Assembly (NCBI RefSeq): GCF_032062135.1
Contig: NC_092862.1
Location: forward strand, 94,943,248 to 95,007,247
Direction of reading: 5' to 3'
DNA length: 64,000 bases
Source: Pyxicephalus adspersus
Lineage: Eukaryota; Chordata; Amphibia; Anura; Pyxicephalidae
Position numbers and translations under genes: made by a program. This document shows positions 38,967 to 49,143 of this stretch, in pieces. The notes under the pieces are model-generated. The model saw only the letters and a program-made list of their open reading frames with translations, was not told the origin of the DNA and made no database searches. Every line of letters starts with the position of its first letter. The stretch's first letter is position 1.

Positions 38967-39424
38967 CTGGGTCTACATGGACATTTTTAAAAATGCATGT
39001 AAATGTTCCTATTGTATTTATATGCGTTTCTATGCACTTTTATTAGCGTTTTAAAGCTTGCCTTTATAATGCTGGAAAACGCCTATGCTGCGCTTTCCCG
39101 CGCCTTTTCACGTTTTGCAGCGTTTTTATCGCGTTTTTAACTAATTTGCATATTAAGTGCTCAAAAACGTGGGAAAACGTCTCATTGAAATCAATAGAAG
39201 CGTTAACCCGCGTTTACTGGCGTTTTCCTGTGTTTTGGGGCATTTTCCAGCGTTAACCCAGTGTTTTAATTTTTTAAATGTTGCAAGCAACATTTAAGAT
39301 AAATGTCATAAACGCACCTCAAGGAAACGTCTTGGTGTAGAATAACCCATTGTAATGGATTTCAAACAAGGGCTTTAAAAGCCTCAGGTTAAACACTGGG
39401 GAAACAGTCCGTGTAGACTAAGCC
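38967..39424. mobile_element. 458-bp MITE with TAA duplication (complete copy)
   Basis: The ends GGCTGGGTCTACATGGAC and GTCCGTGTAGACTAAGCC are inverted repeats. A perfect TAA duplication flanks them (38964-38966, 39425-39427), matching the TWA target preference of PIF/Harbinger elements. The interior is rich in AGCGTTTT/AAAACGC words arranged in both orientations, with the right part (CACTGGGGAAACAGTCC) shared with the truncated copy at 2103-2483. No transposase-like frame. Confidence 0.8.
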
Positions 39425-39427
39425 TAA

Positions 39428-40452
39428 GACTGTCTTAGTTATGATACTCTGTTCTATCCTTAAAAATAAATAAAACTTGTGAAGTGGAAGCCTATGTATG
39501 TATGCCCCTGTCTGCCTCAATTTCCTGCCTGTTCTCCCAAGCATCTGTACTAATGGTGATTGCCCAGCAAATTAAACTACTGTCACTATGGTATGTGATA
39601 TAAACAATTGCAGCCAGCACAAATAAGGAAATATGCCATGTAAAAAAACATGAAATCTGCTATTGGGATAGTCCTTGTGGACAGTGACAAGCTGTGAAAA
39701 AGCAACAAAAAATAGCAAAATTAAGAAGTAACAAAGGATGAAGAAAACTCTCACTCCAAATTATGTAATGTACTACTTACCTAACCTTCAGTAACGATTT
39801 ATATCTACTGATCTGATATAAACAGTAAACATGTTATTGTTAAGTAAGAGTTAAAGAATGGTAAATGTTACATTTCTTACTTTTCGAAAGAAGACTATTA
39901 GTTAAAAATTATATGGGATTTGGGTTCCTTCTCTATCACAGTTGATATAAGCATTGCTATTTTTACATATACCTGATACATTTAAATTGTTCCTGCTAAA
40001 TCAGTTACATGCATACTTCTGCTTTATCAGCCAATCTTCTCAGCAGTACTTTTATATAGCCTGGGTACTAAAATGAGATTACCTATGCTGAGCAGATCTG
40101 CAGCTGGGTTTGTCTTTATTTAATTCATCTGAACTTTGCTCTCAAATTTAACAAAAAAGACTCCCATGGGATGAGTGTTAAAGAAAAACCGATGGTGTGC
40201 ACAATAGGAAAGCACAACAAACGTGGAGAGCACAACAAAACAGATATATGATGATGTAAAGCAGGAACAGGCTATAGTGCACAGTACCTACACAGACCAT
40301 ATACAGTAAAACCTCCTTTATTAAATGCATGGATACAAATGCTTTAAACAATACCTCCATGCAAAATTAGGTTTCCAATTTTGGGTAAACTAGGGCTATA
40401 GCTAGGGAAGTTTCTTTAATCTCAATATGTTCGAATAAGAAATCCAGGTGGC
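39428..40452. other. AT-rich non-coding sequence, nothing recognised
   Basis: Two 60-codon minus frames (39572-39754, 40178-40360) are hydrophobic and without family motif. Confidence 0.5.
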
Positions 40453-40457
40453 ATGTA

Positions 40458-41202
40458 TGTCACACTTACCTCTTTCTCACTAAAGCGCAGACGCCTCTCT
40501 CCTGCGCAAGCGGGCAGTTCTGACACTAGGGGTGCCTCTGTTTCCAAGCTTTATCAATTCCGTTCAATCCACTGGCTAATCAGAAAATAGCCTCTTGACC
40601 CGCCCTGGCTATCTAACTAGCTCACACACTAGCTCAGACACTGCACTCACAGTGTTCGTGCAACGTGTCTCCATTGTGCCGAGCTAGTTCCTGTTTACCT
40701 GGTGCTTAATTCAGTGTTTCCTCTGTCCAGCTCCTGTGTTAACCCCCCGTTGTCCAGTCTGTTGGTTCCCAGCCAACTTCCCTGTGCTGTTTCAGTGTTC
40801 CTGTCTGTCTGTGGATATCCCGAAGTCACCTGTGCCTCCTGTTGCTTCAAGTGTCTCCTGTGTTTCCTGTGCCCACAGTGGCCCCTGTGTCACTAGTGTC
40901 TGTTTCCTGGATCCCTGGCAATTGACCCCTGGTGTGTGGCCTGACCTCTCTTGCTTGCTGCCTGCCTCCACCCTGGCCTTCCTCGACTATCCTCCTGCTT
41001 TGTGATTTGGTACCATGTTTTGCCCACCTTGGTGTACCCAAGGACCACAACCTGGCAGTAACCAGCGGCGAAACATCCTCACCATCAGAGGCTCTTGAGA
41101 AGACCTGGTTACTGCTTAGTTTTTTTGCCTTGGCCCTTCTCAGTGCTCCTCCATGCGAGCCGGAACGCCCCCCCTAGTTGTCCTGTCTCTCTGTCCGTGA
41201 CA
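40458..41202 (+). mobile_element. solo LTR of a retroelement (745 bp)
   Basis: It starts TGTCACACTTACCTCTTTCT and ends CTCTCTGTCCGTGACA, giving TGTCA/TGACA inverted ends. It is flanked by a perfect 5-bp duplication ATGTA (40453-40457, 41203-41207). The interior is GC-rich and strongly CCTG/TGTC-biased on this strand, as in many frog Ty3-like LTRs. There is no internal region, primer-binding site or gag/pol sequence on either side, so it is the product of LTR-LTR recombination. A 5-bp duplication fits Ty3/gypsy, Bel/Pao or an ERV3-like retrovirus; I cannot choose. Short frames at 40702-41177 are incidental to it. Confidence 0.85.
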
Positions 41203-41207
41203 ATGTA

Positions 41208-42780
41208 GCATAGTAATTCCGTTAAAATGTAAAATTTAGAATTGTGGAATCAAACTTCCCTTTACAAATAGCTAATAGTGTTTTTTTTGTACATTGAGCT
41301 TTACATTTGCAGCACACCTATAGTATCAGCATAAATCCATGCTGGGATGAAGTTGTTCCAGTGAAGGAGTTACATCATACTGGTCCCACCAATGAAGATG
41401 GCTGAAGGCTCCTAACTCGCAAGGAGACCAGACAAAGAAGCCACAATGGAGTGATGAAGGATAATGTAGAAGTTGCAGTATTAGAGGGGGGAACTTTGAA
41501 AGGTAAGTCTGCCATAATTTCAATTATCAAAAAAAATATTTTTTAATAGCATCTCAAATTGTCTTTACAAATGGTCGTAATTCTTAGCCAAAGCACCATT
41601 TAAAAACAGCACTTGGCTATATCCAAAAGGTAAGGATACAGCTTAATTTCATTAACCTAGTAAAAGGTTAGCTTTGGGCCTTGTTGGACGAGTAAAACAT
41701 ACTTAATAGACTATAGAAAAAACTACATTAGTCACCAACAAATTAGCAATTCTTGAGAAGGATTATGGGAATGCAAAAATGTATGAAGAATAAACTTCAG
41801 CTTTACCACCAGAGTTCCCTAGCTCTTTTTTCCCTTTTTTCTATCAAATATATGTTTAAGCTTCCCTAGTTTACCCTAATGATACATAGTTTGTTTGTTT
41901 TTTGAAACAGATGGCAATTGGTAGCAATTGTAGAAGTATTGACACATGGTTAGAAATTTTATTTACATAATTTTACATATATTTATATTTATACATATTT
42001 TTTTTTCTAGGAAATAAATAATAAATCAATCATACATTGCTTTTAAAGCATGAGAACTAATTACACTGTGATTAAAAGTTTTTTGTTAGCACAAAGCCAC
42101 ATTTGTAATTTTGATTTGCATGCTTGTGCTTAATACAAATAATGCTCTTTCGCATTTTTACTAGCTTAAGATGTATCTAAATCTGAAAACAAAAATGTAA
42201 TATATTGCAGCTTCCACTCATCACCACTAGCAGCAACAAAAAAAGTTGAAAAGTTTTTTTTTAGCTCTCGCATTTGTATACCCCATATGGCCAAGGCATT
42301 TTTTTCTATGTGCCCAGGTATTGGGCACTAGCTTTTAACATTACAAAGCTTTCTTTTGGTGATACTGAATTACTTTTATGCAATTAGTAGGCAAAAAAGT
42401 AACAAAGAATACTTTTGTCATTGCTTTAGAGGCTCATACATATCACACAACCATGAAATAGGAAAGTTCAAATAAATAATAGCTTGTTAGCAATTCTCTC
42501 CTAGCAAACTATCCCTATATTATTTTTATTTGGGCACATTTCAAGACATTTTAGTAGAACCCAAACCCTATTTGGAGCCTATAAAAGCCCAGAACAGGTG
42601 TATGAGAAAACAAATGAACTACTTTAGTTCTGGTCAGATTTCAAATTTTCAGTCAAGTATCTAACATTGATTGCTATATAGTACCAACTATATGTATGTA
42701 TGCATATAGGTATGTATTTGTTACCCCCTCAGTGTGACTTTTCAAGGGGCACCTTGGATATTTTGTTTGGTGGACTAATA
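41208..42780. other. AT-rich non-coding sequence, nothing recognised
   Basis: No repeat termini identified. A 65-codon minus frame (41326-41523) has no motif. Confidence 0.5.
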
Positions 42781-42784
42781 GTCA

Positions 42785-43317
42785 TGTAAGATCCTTGGCT
42801 CTGTTTCTGGACTCGCCTCTGCTGGATCCTTCTGTACTGCTCTGTACACTAAAGTCCTGGGGGCAACGGTGTTTTGGGATTATGCAAATTTTTGGGGAAA
42901 TCATGGAATTGGTGCCTAGTGAGCACTGGTGGTGGATGACCAGGGCCTTCCATTGAGGCAATAAAAAGGCACTATCCCACAAATGAACAAATGATAGGGG
43001 ATAGGCCGATCCCTCCAGGTTTGATTTGTTACGTGTTGGTAAATGTCCAGAGTTTGCCGAATGCAGTTTTTGTCAGACACAAACCTTTGTGTAAGTATTA
43101 TCTGGCAGCTCATTCTTAAGTTACACAGCAGTTGTTCCAGTGGATGTTCACGTAATTTTGTGAACAACAACTAAGACTGGGTTGAACCTATGGTGTGATG
43201 TAACTGAAAATGCATGCCTATAAATGACACTTTGCAAGGTCATGCCCTTTTCCTTTAATATATAACTATATTGAATAAATATCTCCTTCGAACTTGTTAA
43301 CTGTTTTCCATCCTACA
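42785..43317 (+). mobile_element. possible LTR, boundaries unconfirmed
   Basis: The block could run from TGTAAGATCC to GTTTTCCATCCTACA, which gives inverted ends TGTARGATS. It has a poly(A) signal at 43274 (GAATAAATATCTCC) close to the right end, as in an LTR. No matching 4-6 bp duplication flanks these points, so either the ends are wrong or the call is. Confidence 0.22.
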
Positions 43318-43319
43318 CA

Positions 43320-43612
43320 TTGGACATATTTTTTATCTCTTTTTTTTCCCACAGAAGTTCCATTTCAGTCATTTGGGTTCTGAACCCATGTCCTACACAC
43401 ATAAAGAGAAACCTGCCATACACCACCCAAGGAGTAAGATATATAGTTCACATTTATACTGTTAGGTTCCTGTTTCTACTTTTGAAGGCTGCAAGCTTTA
43501 TATATAAGAAAAAAACTTCTGCTTAGAGGGGAATACATTATTCCCCAGGCCATATCATGGTCTGAAAGAACCTTTAAATGATCTTTGTGTTTACTTTATT
43601 TATAGGATAGAG
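43320..43612. other. non-coding sequence, nothing recognised
   Basis: A 68-codon frame at 43320-43526 (+) has no motif. Confidence 0.4.
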
Positions 43613-43660
<48 letters not shown>

Positions 43661-43661
43661 G
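43613..43661. repeat. (GATA)n microsatellite
   Basis: About twelve uninterrupted GATA units. Confidence 0.95.
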
Positions 43662-44845
43662 AGTTTTAGCTGGAGAAATCTAACCTCTACTTTTGTTTAA
43701 CAGATGTATTTTAAATGTTTCACAACTGACACAAGTTTAACTGTGAAAGAAAGAAACAGGGTGGCATATCTGGTTTAGGTTTTAGAGAGCTTTTTGTTAG
43801 AGCTTCCAAGAGCACTCATCAGCTAGACTCCACATTCATGATTCTATTGGTCTCAATTGGCCACTATGATCCTGCAGCCAACATAAAGCTGGCGAATGCC
43901 AGCAGTTCTGACAATTTTTACAATCTGTACAGACTGTGAGATGAAGGACCAACAGCATTTTACTTCTCTCTGGATATTCTTCCAACAGACATTCTCATGC
44001 ATAAAAATGTAACTTTTATATTATATTATAAAAAAAAATATTTTTTGAACAATTTCTCATTTTAGTCCTAGACTACCTAGACTATAAACCAAAATGTTTT
44101 GCCATCTCCAAGGTGTGGAAGTTGTAACTCTCTGCTAACTGGGACTTTTTTAAAAGTTATCTTTGTTACGTTTCCAAAGAGAATTTCGAGCGTGTGTTGA
44201 AACCAAAAAATAACTCACATTAACACTATTTTATAGATCTGTATGCTTAGAGAAGTTTAAGGTTATATAGTTGATTTTGGAAATCGCGTGTATATCCTAC
44301 ACTAAATTATAGTCATTAATAGCCATTTTATGAAATACATTTTTAAACACCACTAAATATACTACAAAAGAACCCAACATTCCACTTGCTTTACACAATA
44401 TAAAACTGTCTGACTTTTGTATTATGAGGTTCATTGTTTAAAAATTCCAAGATGACCAAACCAGATACCTTGCTTTACATCATACTATAAACTAATCAAA
44501 CCATAAAATCGTTACAACGCATAGAAACAAAAAAATGTAAATACTGTTTGATGGGAGCCAAACCATTTCCTCAACATTCCAGTAATGTAAAACCACTGTT
44601 TAAGGTAGAAAATCATTTTTCAATCTCAGGAAATAGCCATAGTAGCTGCCAAACCCCATACATATAGCAGCAACTATTTGCTAACGTTGAACACCTGCAG
44701 TTTTATAGGAGGTCTCCAAGGACAGCTGAGACTAAGTGTATTCCAATCTACCGATACAGCAGCCAATCAAAATAAATAGGGGCAAGGGTTTTTTTGTCAT
44801 ATTAAAAAAAACAATGGAATTTTTTTAGGTATAGGACTTCACAGC
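43662..44845. other. AT-rich non-coding sequence, nothing recognised
   Basis: No repeat termini or coding-like frames seen. Confidence 0.5.
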
Positions 44846-44849
44846 ACAT

Positions 44850-45590
44850 CTTGCTATCATGCCCTAGGAAATGCAAAGTGAAATCCAGTGTTGTTGCTAG
44901 AGCCAGGAAACTAGGCCCTATGGCCCCACATTTATTGCTTGATGTCCTGGATGGCAAAGCAACATCCACCCACCATTGTTGTGTCTCTGCCACTGCCAGT
45001 GGAACAAGCTTGTACAAGCAAGCAGTAGGGACAGAGTGAATAAAGCAGCACACTCCCACAAAAGAACTGAATGTCAACTTCAAATTCAATCTTCTGTGCT
45101 TTGCCTTCAAACCCCTCCACAGCTCCTGTCCCACTTACCTTTCTGACCTGATAGAAAAATACACCCCTAGCTGCTCTCTTCGCTCCTCCAATGACCCACT
45201 AATGACCTTCTCTCTCAAAACCTCATCACACACATGGCTCAAAGACTTTTCTAGAACAGCATCGACTCTCTGGAATGGTCTTCCTCTTCCTATTCAGCTT
45301 TCATCCTACTCTCTGCACATTGATAGAGCACTGTAAAACCCATTATTTCAAACTTGCCTACCTGTCTTGTCTCTTCAAACCCTCACTACCTACCCACTAT
45401 TCCATATCTGCCCTCCTATTGTTTGCTTCATTCCCCAGCTCTTAGATTGTAAGCTCTTTGGGGCAGGGTCCTCTCCTCCTCCTGTGTCACTGTCTGTATC
45501 CGTCTGTCATTTGCAAACCCTAAATAATGTACAGCGCTGCGCAATATATTGGCGCTATATAAGTACTGTTAAGTAGTATTAATAATATTT
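44850..45590 (+). repeat. L2-type LINE 3' remnant, best copy
   Basis: From about 45060 the sequence follows the 3' region of L2-type LINEs: CTTTGCCTTCAAACCCCTCC, then a CTTACCTTTCTGACCT block, then CTCTGGAATGGTCTTCC, then AAAACCCATTATTTCAAACT. It then enters the tail TTAGATTGTAAGCTCTTTGG (45434), GTACAGCGCTGCGCAATATA and TTGGCGCTATATAAGTA, with short TAA-like repeats at the end. The part from 44850 to 45060 is less certain. No reverse transcriptase motif is visible, so it is 5'-truncated. Frames at 44802-45134 (-) and 45367-45576 (+) are incidental. Confidence 0.7.
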
Positions 45591-45629
45591 ATCACCCCAT
45601 CTAAGATTGGAGGTAGACCTTGAAGAGGA

Positions 45630-46060
45630 CTGCAAGAGAGTGCAGGTGAACCATGGACAGAAATGAGAAGGTAAGTTGTGGACAGAAAGGTGTAGGTGAC
45701 CCATAGAAGGGAGGGTACAGGTGACCTGTTGACAACAGGTTGGAGATAAGCTGTGATGGAAAGAAGGGGAGATGCAAGTAAGCTGTGGATAGGGATGTGA
45801 AGTTAAGTTTTACCCATGAGGTGCAGAGGGTGCGGGTAAGCTGTTTCAAGAGAAGAAGACTGTTCACATGTGGAAAAGGAGTACAAATGAGCTATGGATG
45901 TTTGTAGGGGATGGAGCTAAGCTGTAGTGGGGTAAAAGCGGGTGATCTGTAGATAGGCGAGTGCAAGTGAGTTTTCATGAAGGGGTGCAGAGGATGTATG
46001 TAAGCTGTTTTAGGAAGTGCTGGGAGTGCAGGTGAGTTAAAACTGTGGACTAGGATTGTG
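45630..46060. repeat. degenerate minisatellite
   Basis: A run of roughly fifteen imperfect units of 22-35 bp built on the pattern GTGCAGGTGAGCTGTGGATAG with a G/A-rich linker. Clear units lie near 45640, 45678, 45693, 45717, 45773, 45833, 45880 and 46027. Unit length and sequence vary, so the array is old. It begins soon after the L2 tail. The 88-codon minus frame at 45601-45867 is read through the array. Confidence 0.7.
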
Positions 46061-46419
46061 GCAAATAAGGGGTAAAGAGGTAAGAGGAGTGCAGAAGATT
46101 GAACTTGTCTGGGAAAAAAAAGCTAAGAAGACAAAGGAAATGGCGCATGGGTGAACAGTGAGGAAGTAGTGCAGTGGTAGGAATGGAGAAGGGCAGTAGA
46201 GAGTAGATGTGAAATCCTTCAGATGCTAAGGAAACAAGAGATAAAATTAAATAAAATAGTTAAAAAAACTACATCCTTAGTGTGTGTGTGTGATTATGGA
46301 GTTGAAGTTAGGGTGACAGAAAAACCGGGAATAAAAATGTTCAAATCAATATTAGTAGCTAACCTGTCGGGGGTCAGGAGAACGAAAACCTAATAAAGCA
46401 GTGAAAATATAAAAAGGCA

Positions 46420-46745
46420 TAGTTACATAGTGGCCCCGATTTATCAAAGCTCTCCAAGGCTGGAGAGAATACATTTTCACCAGTGAAGCTGGGTGATCCA
46501 ACAAACCTGGGATGGATCTGATCCAGGATTCAAAGCATTTGCTAACAAATATCAAATACCATTGAATAAATCCATTTCAGGTTTGCTGGATCCCCAAGCT
46601 TCACTGATGAAAGTGTATTCTCTCCAGCCTTGGAGAGCTTTAATAAATCAGGCCCAGTAAGTCAGGTTGAAAAATGACATAAGTCCATCAAGTTCAACCT
46701 CTAGTGAAATAAACATACCCCAGATATAAAACCCTATGGCATCTC
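46420..46745. repeat. frog dispersed repeat split by palindromic MITE copy F
   Basis: ATAGTTACATAGT (46420-46431) and AAGTCAGGTTGAAAAATGAC, then ATAAGTCCATCAAGTTCAAC (46659-46700), are two halves of a repeat I know as common in frog genomes. It is interrupted exactly at AGT by the 224-bp element. Removing that element and one AGT joins the halves. An A-rich low-complexity stretch (46738-46870) follows. Confidence 0.6.
46432..46655 (+). mobile_element. palindromic MITE, copy F (full length, 224 bp)
   Basis: The ends GGCCCCGATTTATCAAAGCT and TTAATAAATCAGGCCC are flanked by a perfect AGT duplication (46429-46431, 46656-46658). Length and orientation equal copy A. Because it lies inside another repeat (see 46420-46745), its boundaries are the best fixed of the seven copies. 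Confidence 0.88.
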
Positions 46746-46870
46746 AGAAGAAAGAAAGAAAAAAAGCACAAAAAAAAAAACAAGACTAGAGAAAAAAATG
46801 CAAATAAAAGTCAAAATAAAATACCATAACTAACAACATAAATAAATATTTATAATAAATAAATAAACAG

Positions 46871-47578
46871 TGAAAATACTTTAAGACCTACAGCCCCGGT
46901 CTCATGGAACCGAAAAACATTTAATTTGGCTTAATTATACACCATACAACAGCTATAGCATTATACTGTGAAGTATCATGTAAAAAAATCCCTAAAATGA
47001 ATGCACGAATGCTGGTTAATTTAAACAGAGAGGAACTTTTTTGCAAAAAATTTCCTCTTGCTTTCTTTTTCCTCCTAAGGACAGTAAGTCAAAGAAAATC
47101 TTCCCAATGGGACTTCAAACAATAAACTAACAGGGGTTTAAACACTAACCTATCCAAAACTAAAAGAGAGTTTGAGCTATAAATATACATTATTGTTCTT
47201 TTAAAAAGCTGCACCAGCAGCCCCGGAAATTGAGGTTAAATTTAAAGACCCGCAGGCAAGGGCCACACATTTTTAAAACAAAAGAATGCTATGAGCACAT
47301 GGAACCTCTCTCTTTACAAAGAAGTAAAAATCTACTCAGAGGTTGCAGCTAGATCACGGGAAAAAGCATTGTGAAATGGATAGTAGACAGCATATGAGAA
47401 AGGTGCAGTCAATATTAATCTGACAAACAGTGAACAAACTAATGAAATTAAATTATTGAAAAATTTGTCATAATTGTTAAACAAATAAAAAATCTGTTTG
47501 TTTGTTCTATTTAGAAAACTATATGCTGGTTGAGAGGGATTAAGCCACAAAAAGAATTGCAGACTTTTGACTTTGAAA
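46871..47578. other. AT-rich non-coding sequence, nothing recognised
   Basis: A 72-codon minus frame (47332-47550) shows no motif. Confidence 0.5.
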
Positions 47579-47582
47579 TTAA

Positions 47583-47860
47583 CCTCCCTTGCAGTATGAA
47601 TATTACGTATTTTAAAAAGTAAAAGAAGTACATTTAAAACTTCTTAGTATTTTAAATTTCCTGCCTGGTCTCGCCTCCCAGCTGCATGGTCCTGCCCTCC
47701 AGCCACACGCTCGCATGCAGATTCCAGGCAGGCATCTGCTTCCCCTGGCCTCGCGTCCCCAACGTTCACACGTGGGAGACGCAGATGCCGGCCAGGCATC
47801 GCCAGGTTACACAGATGCCCGGGGAGCATCGCCAGGGGAAGAAGATGTCGGCAGCGCTGG
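47583..47860. mobile_element. TTAA-type MITE fragment with CCTCCCTKGC end
   Basis: After TTAA (47579-47582) comes CCTCCCTTGCAGTATGAATA, similar to the inverted terminus at 61619-61633 and to a terminus (CCTCCCTGGCGGTAT) I know from frog MITEs. Then follow an AT-rich part and a GC-rich, CpG-containing block (TTTCCTGCCTGGTCTCGC, CAGGCATCGCCAGG twice). TTAA targeting suggests piggyBac or Kolobok type. The right terminus is not found; the sequence runs into the next element near 47860. Overlapping frames on both strands (47644-47924) are composition effects. Confidence 0.5.
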
Positions 47861-47861
47861 C

Positions 47862-48062
47862 ATGTGTGTGTACAGTGCTCGCCCAACTTCATTCATTGAT
47901 TCCTCTTGGCTGATCCACGAATGATGAACGATCATAATACAAGTGAAGGGGAGAGAGAGCAGCGGGGTGCTGCTTCCTCATTTTACCCTCTCCATAGAGC
48001 AGAACGGCAAAGCATGTACAGCGTTCCTTCAGCGACAAATATTGAACCTGTGTACGGAGCCT
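47862..48062 (+). mobile_element. MITE, plus-orientation copy (partner at 57855-58092)
   Basis: It shares GAATGATGAACGATCATAAT, AAGTGAAGGGGAGAGAGAGC, AGCGGGGTGCTGC and AGAGCAGAACGGCA with the reverse complement of 57880-57985. The ends are GTGTGTGTACAGTGCTC and CCTGTGTACGGAGCCT, imperfect inverted repeats of the GTGTAC..AGC type also seen in the CpG-rich elements at 24540 and 48653, so all may be related. No target duplication was confirmed. Confidence 0.6.
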
Positions 48063-48097
48063 CAGACTGTGGTAATGACACATGACTTTGGTTGGGG

Positions 48098-48193
48098 ATT
48101 AGACTGTAAACCCCTATGAGGGAGAGAAAGTGACATGACTATGGACTTTATAAAGCATTATGTAATATGTTGGCGCTAATATTAATAGTAATT
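48098..48193 (+). repeat. diverged L2-type 3' tail
   Basis: TTAGACTGTAAACCCCTATG, then GGGAGAGAAAGTGACATGAC, then AAAGCATTATGTAATATGTT and GGCGCTAATATTAATAG follow the order of the L2 tail (TAGATTGTAAGCTC, GGCAGGG, GTACAGCGCTGC, TTGGCGCTATA) at lower identity. Confidence 0.6.
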
Positions 48194-48649
48194 GAAATAT
48201 CAGTGTAAAATAATCATCATGTAAAGTTCAGTAAATATCAGCAATTATACTTTTCTAATCTAAAGAAAAACTTCAGCATGGACCTTATTTGGTAATATGC
48301 TTTTATATGCATTATTATTCTTAACCCATACCTCCTTACCTTTCACCTAGGATTCATACCATATATATATAGACCACTTGGTGTGTCACCCACTTTTAAT
48401 AAAAATTCTATGCTCTGATAATAATTTACATAAATTAGTTAGAGGATAGATTTGCATATTACCCAGGGAAACCACTATCCAAAAATCAGCCTTATACAGA
48501 ATGTTTTTTTAAATATGCATATAATAAAATATTTAGTTAACTTCTTTAGTTGTCATCTTTCTTTTGCCTTATGTATCACAGTGGATGTCAGATCCTAAAA
48601 AAGTTGTGACAGCATAATAAAAAATAGATGTCAAACTTAGGCATTAGAC
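48194..48649. other. AT-rich non-coding sequence, nothing recognised
   Basis: No features seen. Confidence 0.5.
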
Positions 48650-48750
48650 TTAAGCTACATACACTTCCAATTATTATCGTTTGTAAACGAACGACGAACG
48701 ATCCTGCACGATATCTGCGAACGATCGTATAGCACCGATCCTGTACATAC

Positions 48751-48802
48751 AGATAACGACACGATCGTTCAAAGATAGATAACGACACGATCGTTCAAAG
48801 AT
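48751..48802. repeat. 26-bp perfect tandem duplication inside MITE copy 2
   Basis: Two identical adjacent 26-bp units (48751-48776, 48777-48802), each beginning AGATAACGACACGATCGTTC. The corresponding place in copy 1 (about 24650-24668) has a single unit. Confidence 0.95.
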
Positions 48803-48835
48803 ATTGTACACACGTATATATACACACAGTATATA

Positions 48836-48838
<3 letters not shown>

Positions 48839-48871
<33 letters not shown>
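48839..48871. repeat. (AT)n microsatellite inside MITE copy 2
   Basis: About sixteen AT units, next to AC-rich sequence (ACACATACACTCACATACAC). Copy 1 lacks this block. Confidence 0.9.
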
Positions 48872-48877
<6 letters not shown>

Positions 48878-49143
48878 CACTCACATACACAATACAGCCA
48901 GTATCGATCAAATGTTCATTCATCGCGCATGCTCAGAACATGCACGATCACTGAACGACCGTACACACGATAGATGGTCAACGATCGACGTCCAATCCGA
49001 TCCGCCGGTCTGGTCGTTCATTTCCAACGACTATCCTCGTTCATCGGCGTCGTTGGTTACTTTTTTTACAAACCATTTTTGGCCAATCGGTCGTTCGTCG
49101 TTCATTTCCAACGATAAAAATTGGACGTGTGTACGCAGCTTTA

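Larger units (their letters stand above)
48653..49140. mobile_element. CpG-rich MITE, copy 2 (488 bp)
   Basis: Second copy of the 24540 element, in the same orientation. The ends are AGCTACATACACTTCCAATT and, inverted, CGTGTGTACGCAGCT, flanked by a perfect TTA duplication (48650-48652, 49141-49143). Differences from copy 1 include a perfect 26-bp tandem duplication (48751-48802) and an inserted or expanded AT microsatellite (about 48839-48871). The 130-codon frame at 48804-49196 runs through the microsatellite (Tyr-Ile repeat) and is not a gene. Confidence 0.85.

Noticed and set aside
42785..43317. Confident LTR call
   Set aside because: Terminal similarity and a poly(A) signal are present but no target duplication flanks them; kept only as a low-confidence feature.
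44802..45134. 110-codon minus frame
   Set aside because: Antisense to the L2-type LINE remnant and overlapped by a plus frame.
45601..45867. 88-codon minus frame with repetitive Leu/Ser/Pro/Tyr pattern
   Set aside because: Translation of the degenerate minisatellite.
47644..47924. GC-rich block as a CpG island promoter
   Set aside because: Short, adjacent to a TTAA-type MITE terminus and merging into another MITE; better explained as transposon interior.
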